DNA of 64,000 nt from Aliiglaciecola sp041538045 (GTDB lineage Bacteria > Pseudomonadota > Gammaproteobacteria > Enterobacterales > Alteromonadaceae), in the NCBI RefSeq assembly GCF_041538045.1, contig NZ_JBGOSE010000006.1, positions 1 through 64,000 of the forward strand. Direction: 5' to 3'. Shown here piece after piece: positions 37,340 through 46,325 of the stretch (position 1 is its first letter; each line of letters begins with the position of its first letter). The position numbers and the translations under genes were made by a program. The notes beneath the pieces are model-generated. The model was not told where the DNA came from, did no database searches, and saw nothing but the letters and a program-made list of their open reading frames with translations.

Positions 37340-38044
37340 GTGATCAAGTTTGAACAGGTTAGTAAAACTTATCCAGGCGGACAGCAAGCTTTGCGAAAAG
37401 TGAGTTTTCATATTGAACCTGGTGAAATGGCATTTTTGACCGGTCACTCTGGTGCAGGTAAAAGTACCCTGTTGAAACTCATTAGCATCATGGAGCGTCC
37501 CACCGTAGGACAGGTACTTATAAACGGTCACGATTTAAATACCATACAACGACGACAAATTGCGTTTATTCGTCGAGATATCGGCATGATCTTCCAAAGT
37601 CACCAATTGCTATTGGATAAAACCGTCTTTGACAATGTTGCTTTGCCGCTAGTGATTGAAGGATATTCCCATAAAGAAACCACTAAGCGGGTGCATGCAG
37701 CACTAGAAATGGTGGGATTGCGGGACAAAATTAGAAGTTTCCCATTAATGCTTTCTGGGGGGGAACAACAGCGAGTTGGTATTGCCAGAGCCGTAGTTAA
37801 TAAGCCCCCTCTGTTATTGGCCGATGAGCCCACTGGGAATTTAGATCCTAAGTTATCCATGGAAATTATTCGTTTATTCGAAGATTTCAACCAAGCGGGT
37901 GTTTCTGTTTTTATTGCCACCCATGACTTAGGTTTAATTGCTCGCATGAAATATCGCTCGTTGACCCTAAAGCAAGGGCAAATGATCACCGATGGTTTAA
38001 GCGAAGAGTGGGATACTGAAGAGTCCAAGGAGTACGATTTTTAA
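37340..38044 (+). CDS. ftsE: Cell division ATP-binding protein FtsE
   Basis: A 234-aa ABC ATPase. Walker A is GHSGAGKSTLLKL, signature LSGGEQQRVGIARA, Walker B LLLADEPTGNLD. The start is GTG behind AGGTAA. It ends with an ATGA-type junction into ftsX. With FtsX it links the divisome to septal peptidoglycan hydrolase activation. Confidence 0.97.
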   Translation: MIKFEQVSKTYPGGQQALRKVSFHIEPGEMAFLTGHSGAGKSTLLKLISIMERPTVGQVLINGHDLNTIQRRQIAFIRRDIGMIFQSHQLLLDKTVFDNVALPLVIEGYSHKETTKRVHAALEMVGLRDKIRSFPLMLSGGEQQRVGIARAVVNKPPLLLADEPTGNLDPKLSMEIIRLFEDFNQAGVSVFIATHDLGLIARMKYRSLTLKQGQMITDGLSEEWDTEESKEYDF

Positions 38045-39024
38045 TGAGTCTTCTATTTAAAGGTCGCCCTCAAGGTGCGTATTCTTCGAAAATAGGCATG
38101 TTTCAACGTATACACATGTTTTTTGTCAGTCATGTCAGACAAGCTCTAGGTAGTTTAGGCGAATTGTGGCGTGCACCGTTGGCCTCTTTAATGACGGTAG
38201 GGGTACTTGGGTTGAGTATTACACTGCCTAGTACTTTCTATATTTTAGTTAAAAATGCCGAATCCGTTGCTGAAAATTGGCAACAAGCCTCCGAAATAAC
38301 CTTGTTCCTGCGGAAAGGCACACAATCCAAAGATGCTAACCAACTTGTTACGCGATTGGGACTATGGTCAGAAATCGACTCGGTGACTTACATTCCTGCT
38401 GACCAAGGGTTGATTGAATTTCAACAACAAAGTGGTTTGGGAGAAGCACTAAATTACTTAGATGAAAATCCTTTACCCGACGTTATTTTGGTGAATCCAA
38501 CTTCTCAAAATACCACTCCATCAGCGGCTAAGCAGTTGCTAGAGAAACTCAATCGGGAGCGTCATGTGGAAGTCGGTAAACTCGACATAAAGTGGTTAGA
38601 GCGTTTACATGGTTTTTTATCTATTGCTAAAGAACTTATCTACGCAGTTGCCCTGTTGTTGTTTCTCGCTGTAGTGTTAATTATTGGCAACACGATCCGC
38701 CTCAATATCCTAAGTCGGCGAGATGAAATCTTGGTCATGAAATTGGTCGGTGCGACCGATGGGTTTATTCACCGTCCGTTTATGTACACAGGTATGTGGT
38801 ACGGCTTACTAGGAGGCTTAATGGCCTGGTTTGCGGTCATACTGTTACTCTGGTGGATGGGGGGCAGTATTGATGCATTGACTGCTCAGTATGACAAAAA
38901 CTTTGATCTAACTGGCTTAGACTTGACGTCATTACTAGTGATGCTTGGTGTGTCAATCTTTTTAGGTTTGGCCGGTTCAATAATCTCAGTGCAAAAACAC
39001 GTTAGAAGCATTGAACCAAAATAG
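38044..39024 (+). CDS. ftsX: Cell division protein FtsX
   Basis: A 326-aa permease-like protein. It has one N-terminal membrane helix after a cytoplasmic segment, a periplasmic domain (about 75-190), then three helices with LNILSRRDEILVMKLVGATDGF, the FtsX family motif. It starts one base into the ftsE stop region. The usual next gene, rpoH, is displaced by two EAL-HDOD genes. Confidence 0.97.
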   Translation: MSLLFKGRPQGAYSSKIGMFQRIHMFFVSHVRQALGSLGELWRAPLASLMTVGVLGLSITLPSTFYILVKNAESVAENWQQASEITLFLRKGTQSKDANQLVTRLGLWSEIDSVTYIPADQGLIEFQQQSGLGEALNYLDENPLPDVILVNPTSQNTTPSAAKQLLEKLNRERHVEVGKLDIKWLERLHGFLSIAKELIYAVALLLFLAVVLIIGNTIRLNILSRRDEILVMKLVGATDGFIHRPFMYTGMWYGLLGGLMAWFAVILLLWWMGGSIDALTAQYDKNFDLTGLDLTSLLVMLGVSIFLGLAGSIISVQKHVRSIEPK

Positions 39025-39077
39025 ACGTTAATGACTATTTCTAGCTAAATCGAGGTGAGTGGCTCCTCCTTAACTAG

Positions 39078-40316
39078 CTAAGCAATTGCTTTTGGATAGT
39101 GTGGAGAGATTGATTGGCGGATAGTATTGCCCCACAAGACCGCTTGATTGAACATGTGATGTAAGTGTTTTTGTTCAACTTCCAGTACTTCTGAGATTTT
39201 CCTCACTTTCATCCACGTAGCACTCTCAAACGCTCTGGCTAACAAAATGTAGAGATAAAAATCGTTCTTTCCACCACATAATGCAAATTTCACTTCATCT
39301 ACAATGGGTATTTTAGTGACGAGCTCTTGCATGTCTTGATCTAACAGGGCGTCGAGTAAAGAAAATAATCCAGTCATGAATCCAATAGGAGGGTTATCTC
39401 CTACTTTTCGGTGTTTCGCCAATAAGTCACAGAATTTGGCTCGCACTAAAGACATATGTAATAGCTCCATTGGCTTGTCATCAGCTAGATTGGCCAAAGC
39501 GAGTAGGGCGATGAATTTTTTGATTTCAACTTCGCCCATGTAGTTTAGAGCGTGTTTTAAAGAAGTGATTTTAAATCGTTTATTGATCATTGGGTTGTTG
39601 ATGAATCTCAACAACATATATGACAAACCAACATCTCTTTCAATAATTTCATTTATACGTTCTATGCCAAAACTTTCATTAGCCGTTTCACCGATTAATT
39701 CAACCAACGACAATTTGTTCACAGGTAGTGGAGCTTGATTAAAATTAACTGGCTTAGAAAAGAAATAACCTTGGAAATAATCAAAGCCTAAATCATTGAA
39801 AGATATGAAATTTTGCAGAGTATCTACATTGTCTGCTACCATTTTTACGTTGGCATTAGAAAAGCGCGGCATTTGTTTCGCGATATTTGGAAATGCATGC
39901 TGAAACGTATCAATTTTAACGATATCCACTAAGCTTAATAACTCACTGCTGGTGGTCAACTTGGGTTCGTTTAAGGCTATTTGAAAGCCCATGTCACGGA
40001 TATTCTTACAGGCCTCAATTATGGAGTCTTCACCATCGGGATTTTCAGATATTTCGACTACAACTGTATTGGGATCTAAGCTATTAGGTAGGCCTTTTAA
40101 AATGGTCTCATTGGTAAAATTAATAAAAGACGTTTTCTGACAGGAAATGTCATCTAATGCCAATTTGAGGTTTGATTGATTTTCGGGTTGAGGTTGGTAG
40201 GGCTCAACTAGTTTGTCAGGGAAACAATTATTTTTGCCGTCTCTAAATAATAATTCATAGGCAAATACTTCTTTATCCCTGTCTAAAATTGGTTGCCGAG
40301 CCACAAAAGCGAACAT
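39078..40316 (-). CDS. EAL-HDOD signalling protein (copy 1)
   Basis: A 412-aa protein with an N-terminal EAL-like domain (about 1-200, starting ARQPILDRDKEVFAYELLFR) and a C-terminal HDOD domain (about 205-400). The EAL part reads ELL in place of EAL, and the DDFG loop is replaced (ALNEPK), so c-di-GMP cleavage is unlikely. The ATG at 40316 has AGGGG upstream. The neighbour at 40371-41594 is a paralog with the same architecture, sharing ALNYMGEVEIKKFIAL in HDOD. CdgJ-like proteins of this type affect motility in vibrios; role here unknown. Confidence 0.9.
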   Translation of the reverse strand: MFAFVARQPILDRDKEVFAYELLFRDGKNNCFPDKLVEPYQPQPENQSNLKLALDDISCQKTSFINFTNETILKGLPNSLDPNTVVVEISENPDGEDSIIEACKNIRDMGFQIALNEPKLTTSSELLSLVDIVKIDTFQHAFPNIAKQMPRFSNANVKMVADNVDTLQNFISFNDLGFDYFQGYFFSKPVNFNQAPLPVNKLSLVELIGETANESFGIERINEIIERDVGLSYMLLRFINNPMINKRFKITSLKHALNYMGEVEIKKFIALLALANLADDKPMELLHMSLVRAKFCDLLAKHRKVGDNPPIGFMTGLFSLLDALLDQDMQELVTKIPIVDEVKFALCGGKNDFYLYILLARAFESATWMKVRKISEVLEVEQKHLHHMFNQAVLWGNTIRQSISPHYPKAIA

Positions 40317-40370
40317 CAAAACCCCTATTATTCCATTTACACAAAAATTAATTTGTCATTTCTAATTATT

Positions 40371-41594
40371 TTATTTCCGATGAATTGAGCTTACGATTGC
40401 TGACGCCCATTTTATCGATTCATGATAAAAACTATGCAACATGTCTTGATCAAGTTCAAGTTTAGTTGAATGATGAGAGATCCCTTTCCAATCGCCATAT
40501 TCAAACGCGCGAGCAATGACTAAATATTCTCTAAGTTGACCATGTATACCATTTAGCGCATCGTTTAAATCACTACTCAGGGGTAACTTTCTCAATAAAT
40601 TCGCCATTTTTTGATCTAACAGCGCATCTAATAGTGAAAATAAACCCACTAAGAAGCCTTTGGGGGGATTATCAGCATCTTGTTTAGCCACAGATATGAG
40701 CTCACACAATTTTGCGCGTACCAAAGATAATCGAATTAATTCGGTTGGCTTTTCATCACTCAAGTTGGCGATAGCGACTAAGGCGATAAACTTTTTGATT
40801 TCCACCTCGCCCATGTAATTTAAAGCATGACTCAAGGATTCAATTTTATTTCGCTTATTCATAATTGGGTTGTTTATGAAGCGCATCAGCATATAAGAAA
40901 GGCCTACATCTTTTTCTAATATCTGCCGTATTTTATTAAAGTCTAATTGTGGATTTGCGCTTTCACGCATTAAATCTAACAAATTAAGCTTCGAACTTGG
41001 GATGTTTTTTTGCTTTTGGGTTTCAGGTTGAAAGAAAAAGTAACCCTGGAAATAATCGAAACCAAGTTCACAGCATTGTGCGAACAAAGTGGCGCTTTCA
41101 ATTTCCGTTGCAATAAGTTTAATTTTGGTCTGCTGAAAACGTGCTTTATTGTCTTTGATTAATTGTACATTAGTTGCCGAAACGTCGATTTTAATGTAGC
41201 TGACAATAGTAAGTATGGGATCCCATTTAGGGTCAAAATCATAGTCGTTTAAGGCTAATTTGTATCCTAACCCCTTAATGTGTTTTAAGGCTTCTAAAAG
41301 TTTTTTGGATACCTCGATGTTATTTACTATACCGACAATAACACTGTGTGGTTCAAATAATGTGGGAAATCGATAGAGTAAAGTATCAGTTGGAAAATTA
41401 ATCAAAGCAGCTTTGCCGTCTGCGACTTCTTCTATTCCAACGCTGAAGTGGCTATAAGTAATCAGCTTGGCCGTTTTTTCATTAGACTCAATGTTGGGTA
41501 GGGTGTTATCTTCACCATCACGAAAAAGTAGTTCATAAGCAAATACATGCATCTGCTTGTCAAAAATAGCTTGTCGTGCAATGTATGAAAACAT
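40371..41594 (-). CDS. EAL-HDOD signalling protein (copy 2)
   Basis: A 407-aa paralog of the EAL-HDOD gene that follows it downstream, 54 bp away. It begins ARQAIFDKQMHVFAYELLFR. The EAL active-site loop is again altered (ALNDYDFDP), while a KID motif remains (YIKIDVS). The HDOD domain has DVGLSYMLMRFINNPIMNKR. The pair probably arose by tandem duplication and is likely one operon, inserted against the direction of ftsX and rpoH. Confidence 0.9.
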   Translation of the reverse strand: MFSYIARQAIFDKQMHVFAYELLFRDGEDNTLPNIESNEKTAKLITYSHFSVGIEEVADGKAALINFPTDTLLYRFPTLFEPHSVIVGIVNNIEVSKKLLEALKHIKGLGYKLALNDYDFDPKWDPILTIVSYIKIDVSATNVQLIKDNKARFQQTKIKLIATEIESATLFAQCCELGFDYFQGYFFFQPETQKQKNIPSSKLNLLDLMRESANPQLDFNKIRQILEKDVGLSYMLMRFINNPIMNKRNKIESLSHALNYMGEVEIKKFIALVAIANLSDEKPTELIRLSLVRAKLCELISVAKQDADNPPKGFLVGLFSLLDALLDQKMANLLRKLPLSSDLNDALNGIHGQLREYLVIARAFEYGDWKGISHHSTKLELDQDMLHSFYHESIKWASAIVSSIHRK

Positions 41595-41843
41595 TTATCC
41601 TTGCCTAATACTTGTTCTTCTTGACTGAATTTTAGACGAGTATATTGATCTATTTTAATTTAAAATTAAACCTTTAAATATGATTCTTCGTCCCCATATA
41701 TCCTGAATGTCTTCTATATAGACAAATTTTTTCAGTTTAAGTGAATTATTTATGACCTTTTACGGTCTATATACGTAATAGATAATTGGCTTTGCCCATT
41801 TGTATTGCTAGAATACTGGGCTGTAACGAATAACGAGGTGAAC

Positions 41844-42698
41844 ATGAGCACAAATATGCAAGCTATGGCATTAAGCGTTCCTCACAGTGGTAGTATTGAA
41901 TCTTATATTCAAGCTGTTAGTAGCATTAATATGCTCACTGTGGAAGAAGAGCGACAGCTAGCAGAACGTTTGCAGCGAGATGAAGACATTGAAGCTGCAC
42001 GAAAGCTGGTTATGTCCCATTTACGTTTTGTTGTACACATTGCTAAATCCTACTCAGGATATGGATTACCCCAAGCTGACCTTATTCAAGAAGGTAACAT
42101 TGGCCTTATGAAGGCCGTGAAACGTTTTGACCCAACTGTAGGTGTGAGATTAGTGTCTTTCGCGGTACATTGGATTAAAGCGGAAATTCATGAGTTCGTA
42201 CTGAAAAACTGGCGTATCGTTAAGGTAGCAACAACGAAAGCACAGCGTAAATTGTTTTTTAACCTACGTAAAAATAAAAAGCGTTTAGGTTGGTTTACCC
42301 ATGATGAAGTGCAAAAAGTTGCTCAAGAGCTAGGTGTTAGCACAAAAGAAGTGTTGCAGATGGAAGCTCGCATGAGTAGCCAAGATCAAGCCTTTGATTT
42401 GTCTGCTGATGATGATGAAAGTGGCAGTTTTGCGCCTGTACAGTTCCTAGAAGATAAAACCACTGATGTCGAAAATGAAGTGATTAACTCCGATTGGGAT
42501 ACAAACGCTTCAAAACGCTTACATTCAGCGATTAAAACTTTAGATGAACGCAGTCAGCATATTATCCAAACTCGTTGGTTGTCTGACGACAAACTAACAC
42601 TACAAGATTTGGCTGATAAATATGAAGTTTCAGCTGAGCGTGTTCGTCAGATTGAAAAAAATGCGATGAAAAAGTTGCAGTCTGCAATGGCGGCATAA
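41844..42698 (+). CDS. rpoH: RNA polymerase heat-shock sigma factor RpoH (sigma-32)
   Basis: A 284-aa sigma factor, the same length as E. coli RpoH when started at ATG 41844 (GAGGTGA upstream). The frame opens at 41805 without support. The RpoH box QRKLFFNLRKNKKRL and region 2.4 are clear, as is region 4.2 (LQDLADKYEVSAERVRQIEK). It directs heat-shock transcription; a candidate target promoter lies at 56602 in this window. Confidence 0.97.
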   Translation: MSTNMQAMALSVPHSGSIESYIQAVSSINMLTVEEERQLAERLQRDEDIEAARKLVMSHLRFVVHIAKSYSGYGLPQADLIQEGNIGLMKAVKRFDPTVGVRLVSFAVHWIKAEIHEFVLKNWRIVKVATTKAQRKLFFNLRKNKKRLGWFTHDEVQKVAQELGVSTKEVLQMEARMSSQDQAFDLSADDDESGSFAPVQFLEDKTTDVENEVINSDWDTNASKRLHSAIKTLDERSQHIIQTRWLSDDKLTLQDLADKYEVSAERVRQIEKNAMKKLQSAMAA

Positions 42699-42731
42699 AA
42701 ACGCAGTTTAATCATTCACTATGATTTCATT

Positions 42732-42760
42732 AAAAAGCGCGATTTAATCGCGCTTTTTTT
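42732..42760 (+). terminator. Intrinsic terminator of rpoH
   Basis: The stem GCGCGATT/AATCGCGC is flanked by a run of As upstream and seven Ts downstream, 34 bp after the rpoH stop. Confidence 0.9.
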
Positions 42761-42799
42761 ATAGTTGTTTTTCCTGTCTAAATATTCTCGTCAGATTAA

Positions 42800-43723
42800 T
42801 TAGTTTGCCTGTTCTAGCTCTTCACCTTTACTCGGCAATACCCAAAAAACACCTTTAAACTCAGCTACTGGCGATTCACCATCTAAAATATCGACTTGGA
42901 GTTTCACTGCTACTTTTTTATTTCTCTCCAGCATTTCAAGCCTGCCTTCTAATGACTCAATGTTACATAAAGCCCTAGGTTGCATGGTAATAGGTTTGTG
43001 GTAATGGATATCGCCGTCTCCTAACACGATTTCACCACCCAACCCTTTTTCTTTTAGCTTTAAATGGATCATGCCCCAGCCTGTCAAGGTAGCCAACGAA
43101 AAAATACTGCCGGCGAACATAGTGCCGTGCAAATTGATATTTTTATTTAACGACGCTCGAACTTCTAAAGTCTTACCGCTGTATTGATAGAGTTGAATTC
43201 CCATTTGCTCACTAATCGGAATGGTTTCATGCCACGTATTTTGCAGTTCCTGACACCATTTAGGGTGGAGCATGACTTGGTTTACATCGGAAAGCTTTTT
43301 AATCATTTGGGTACGTTTCAATTTTCCCATTTCAGTCGGAGCTTCTTTTTCAACTGCAAACCCACAGGCTTCAAAGAACTCGATAGAGATTTGTCGACTA
43401 TTGGTAACTAATCGGGTTGCACCCTGTTGACGCGCCACTTCTTCTAAAGCTGAATAGATTAACTTGCCTAAGCCTTTACCTTGACAATCTTTAGCAACCG
43501 CAATATGTCTAATCTGCGCTTCCTCAGACATATTTAAATGTACTCGCCCTACGGCAACGACTTTGCCGTTTCCATCAACCACCATACGGTGTTCACCAAC
43601 TTGTTCGTATTCATCTTTCTCTGAACCTAAGGGATGATTCCAAGGTTCTCTCAACATTTCCCAACGGAAATGGAAATACGCTTCAAGTTGTTGCTCCGTT
43701 TTTGGTGTTTCTATTCTATACAT
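42800..43723 (-). CDS. yiiD: YiiD/MadA-like protein: GNAT acetyltransferase fold fused to hotdog thioesterase-like domain
   Basis: A 307-aa fusion. Residues about 1-145 are a GNAT domain with the acyl-CoA loop KDCQGKGLGKLIYSALEE. Residues about 155-300 are a hotdog domain (NKNINLHGTMFAGSIFSLATL) of the YiiD C-terminal type. E. coli YiiD has this architecture and has been reported as a malonyl-ACP decarboxylase (MadA) priming fatty-acid synthesis; equivalence here is inference. The locus keeps the E. coli association with dtd and yihY. Confidence 0.85.
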   Translation of the reverse strand: MYRIETPKTEQQLEAYFHFRWEMLREPWNHPLGSEKDEYEQVGEHRMVVDGNGKVVAVGRVHLNMSEEAQIRHIAVAKDCQGKGLGKLIYSALEEVARQQGATRLVTNSRQISIEFFEACGFAVEKEAPTEMGKLKRTQMIKKLSDVNQVMLHPKWCQELQNTWHETIPISEQMGIQLYQYSGKTLEVRASLNKNINLHGTMFAGSIFSLATLTGWGMIHLKLKEKGLGGEIVLGDGDIHYHKPITMQPRALCNIESLEGRLEMLERNKKVAVKLQVDILDGESPVAEFKGVFWVLPSKGEELEQAN

Positions 43724-43869
43724 ATAATAGGTCGTCTCTTTTATTACAGGTCAGTTCAAGAAAGGTACTTTTAAAAATATCTCAGTAAAAACCTTGTCTG
43801 ATATAGATGTTAGCCCGCGAAAAATGTTCATCATTAAAACGCAATCGCAGACGACGCACAATAGGCAGA

Positions 43870-44310
43870 TTAATTTATTTGCAGATGAAATGTCACGGGA
43901 CCATCGTTCGTAAGGGATACTTGCATATCAGCACCGAACTCACCTGTCTGGCATTCCACTCCTTGTTGTTGGCAGTATTCAACGAATTGCTGATACAGAT
44001 ATTTACCTTGTTCAGGAGGAGCTGCATTAGAAAATCCAGGTCTATTACCCTTGCTAGTATCAGCCACCAGAGTAAATTGTGAAACAATTAACATAGCTCC
44101 GCCAAACTGTTGAATATTAAGGTTCATTTTGCCTTCAGCATCGCTAAATATCCTCAATTTCATCAGTTTATTGGCAAGCTTTTTGACTGTCTCTTCACTA
44201 TCGGTTTTTTCGACCCCTAACAACAACATCATGCCTTTATCTATTTGGCCAACAAGATTATTGTCAATTTCTACATGGGCATGGGTTACCCGTTGGATTA
44301 GTGCTATCAA
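43870..44310 (-). CDS. dtd: D-aminoacyl-tRNA deacylase
   Basis: A 146-aa Dtd. It starts MIALIQRVTHAHVEID and contains LMLLLGVEKTD, SQFTLVADTSKGNRPGF (active-site SQFTL motif) and the C-terminal TNDGPVTFHLQI (NxGPVT motif). It removes D-amino acids from tRNA. The start is TTG at 44310, overlapping the pip stop by 4 bp (TTGATAG), so it is translationally coupled. Confidence 0.96.
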   Translation of the reverse strand: MIALIQRVTHAHVEIDNNLVGQIDKGMMLLLGVEKTDSEETVKKLANKLMKLRIFSDAEGKMNLNIQQFGGAMLIVSQFTLVADTSKGNRPGFSNAAPPEQGKYLYQQFVEYCQQQGVECQTGEFGADMQVSLTNDGPVTFHLQIN

Positions 44311-45278
44311 GATTGTTTCTCTGTCAAAAATTTAGCCATTCTATCGGTTGCGTGACAAATTGCATCGCTTATTCTTGGATCAGATGCACTGTGTCCGGCT
44401 TCTGGAACCACCAATAACTGGCCTTCGCGCCAAGCATTACTCAAAGTGTAAGCATTTTCCATTTTGCATACGATATCAAAACGACCGTGGATTATGGTAC
44501 CGGGAATAGAATCAATTTTATGAATATTCTGTAAAATTTGGTTTTCAATAATGAAGCAGTTATTTTTGATGTAATGGCACTCGAGCAAAGCCAAACTGGC
44601 AGCGCGACTCAAATTCTGGTGGAAATCGTGTTCTTTAACGGTGCTATTTAACACCGATATACGCTCCTCCCACATGCACCAAGATTTCGCGGCATGTACC
44701 CGGCTGAGTTCATCTCCATGTAAGAATATCTGATAAAAGCGATCAGTTACCGATAGATCTTTCGCGCCATTTTTAACCATTCCCACGAATTCGTCATAAT
44801 ATTCGGGAAAGAGTTGAGCAGCCCCGCCACTTTGTTCAATAAACCATTCAAAATCTTGTTTCCGACCTAAAAATACGCCACGTAAAATAATCGCGGAAAC
44901 GGCTTCTGGCTTGGCAATAGCACTCAGTAGGGCCAACGTTGTGCCCCAAGAGCCGCCACAAAGCATCCATTTTTTAATACCTAGATGTTTACGAATAAAC
45001 TCAATGTCTGCGAGTAAGTGATCTGTAGTATTGTGCTCAAGTTTTGCAAAAGGAAGTGATTGACCGCAACCTCGCTGATCAAACCCAATAATTCGGTATA
45101 CTTCCGGATTAAAAAAACTTCGATACATGGGTGACAGGCCTGCACCAGGACCACCATGTAGATATAAAACAGGCAGACCTTCGGGGTTACCAGATTGTTC
45201 CAGATAAATTTGATGCCCATCACCTACGTCTAACATTTCCCTATGATAGGTTTTTATCGGTGGATATATATGGCTCAT
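44307..45278 (-). CDS. pip: Proline iminopeptidase
   Basis: A 323-aa alpha/beta hydrolase of family S33. The oxyanion motif is HGGPGAG, the nucleophile elbow GGSWGTTLAL carries Ser, and late Asp (HGRFDIVCK) and His (PEAGHSASD) complete the triad. It releases N-terminal proline from peptides. First gene of a pip-dtd pair. Confidence 0.95.
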   Translation of the reverse strand: MSHIYPPIKTYHREMLDVGDGHQIYLEQSGNPEGLPVLYLHGGPGAGLSPMYRSFFNPEVYRIIGFDQRGCGQSLPFAKLEHNTTDHLLADIEFIRKHLGIKKWMLCGGSWGTTLALLSAIAKPEAVSAIILRGVFLGRKQDFEWFIEQSGGAAQLFPEYYDEFVGMVKNGAKDLSVTDRFYQIFLHGDELSRVHAAKSWCMWEERISVLNSTVKEHDFHQNLSRAASLALLECHYIKNNCFIIENQILQNIHKIDSIPGTIIHGRFDIVCKMENAYTLSNAWREGQLLVVPEAGHSASDPRISDAICHATDRMAKFLTEKQS

Positions 45279-45383
45279 AAATTCCGCTTTTGTTTGTTTA
45301 TTGAATCCATTTGCTTTAATTTAGCACTTAATTGATAAAATATAAGTTTTCTATTTAATAATAACGCGATTTTGGAGGCAAAA

Positions 45384-45605
45384 ATGGCGGGACAAGGATC
45401 TGGCGGCAATGTGATTGCTGCAATATGTAATATCTTTTTTCCAGGATTAGGACAGTTAGTACAGGGCAGAATTTTAGCTGCGCTTATTTTCGCTATTGTC
45501 TTTTTCGGTGGCGCAGCCCTTTGGTTCTTAATCGTTCCAGGTGTTATAGCGGGGATAGCTTATATTTGGGCTATCATTGATGCTGCAAAGTACAAAGGTT
45601 CATAA
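45384..45605 (+). CDS. Small membrane protein, TM2-like
   Basis: A 73-aa protein starting at ATG 45384 with GGAGG 7 bp upstream. It has two hydrophobic segments (about 10-30 and 34-62) with FPGLGQLVQGR between, which resembles short TM2/DUF5683-like membrane proteins. Function unknown. It ends 2 bp before the DUF2959 gene, so the two form an operon. Confidence 0.75.
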   Translation: MAGQGSGGNVIAAICNIFFPGLGQLVQGRILAALIFAIVFFGGAALWFLIVPGVIAGIAYIWAIIDAAKYKGS

Positions 45606-45607
45606 AC

Positions 45608-46243
45608 ATGAAAAATCTAGTAATCGTATTCTTTAGTTTGGTGATGTTTGGTTGTCAAAGTGCTTATTATGCGGCATGGGAAAAGCTTGGTGTTGAAAAG
45701 CGCGATATCTTAGTTGATCGCGTAGAGGACGCAAAAGATTCTCAAGAAGATGCACAATTGCAATTTGCCTCAGCCTTGGACGAATTCAGTCAGTTAATTA
45801 ATTATGACGGTGGTGAGTTACAAGACGTTTATGACGATCTTAGTGGTCAATATGAAGCGAGTAAAAGTGCCGCTGATAACGTAAGTAGCCGAATTGATAA
45901 GGTTGAGAGTGTTGCTGAAGCGCTTTTTGATGAATGGGCTGAAGAACTTGAAAAGTATTCTAACGCTAAGTTGAAGCGCGACAGTGAAAAACAATTGCGC
46001 GAAACACAGCGACGCTATAATTCGTTGATATCCGCCATGCGTAAAGCAGAGTCTAAAATGCCACCCGTACTTTCAGCGTTGCAGGATAATGTTCTGTATT
46101 TAAAACATAATCTAAATGCTAACGCAGTTGGCGCGCTGCAAGGTGAATTCAATCTCATCAAAAAAGATATTGATCTGTTGATTGAAGAAATGAATTCCGC
46201 TATTTCTCAAAGCAATGAATTTATCACCAGCATTCAATCATGA
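45608..46243 (+). CDS. DUF2959 family lipoprotein
   Basis: A 211-aa protein. A lipoprotein signal ends in MFGC-QSAYYAAWEKLG, so it should be lipidated at Cys16. The mature part is almost entirely coiled coil, matching the DUF2959 family found in marine gammaproteobacteria. Function unknown. It is followed at once by a strong hairpin terminator. Confidence 0.85.
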   Translation: MKNLVIVFFSLVMFGCQSAYYAAWEKLGVEKRDILVDRVEDAKDSQEDAQLQFASALDEFSQLINYDGGELQDVYDDLSGQYEASKSAADNVSSRIDKVESVAEALFDEWAEELEKYSNAKLKRDSEKQLRETQRRYNSLISAMRKAESKMPPVLSALQDNVLYLKHNLNANAVGALQGEFNLIKKDIDLLIEEMNSAISQSNEFITSIQS

Positions 46244-46244
46244 A

Positions 46245-46265
46245 AAAAGGGGCTTTGCCCCTTTT
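46245..46265 (+). terminator. Intrinsic terminator after the DUF2959 gene
   Basis: AAAAGGGGC-ttt-GCCCCTTTT starts 2 bp after the stop codon. Confidence 0.9.
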
Positions 46266-46325
46266 GTAAATCCATGCAGACTTAGTCAACTCTGTGCTTC
46301 TAAGTTGTGCTAAAAAATCATTCTG

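Noticed and set aside
37600..38028. 142-aa minus-strand ORF
   Set aside because: Lies wholly inside ftsE, with no start signal and no recognisable family.
41595..41843. An rpoH mRNA thermosensor
   Set aside because: Likely by analogy with E. coli, but I could not draw a convincing fold by eye.
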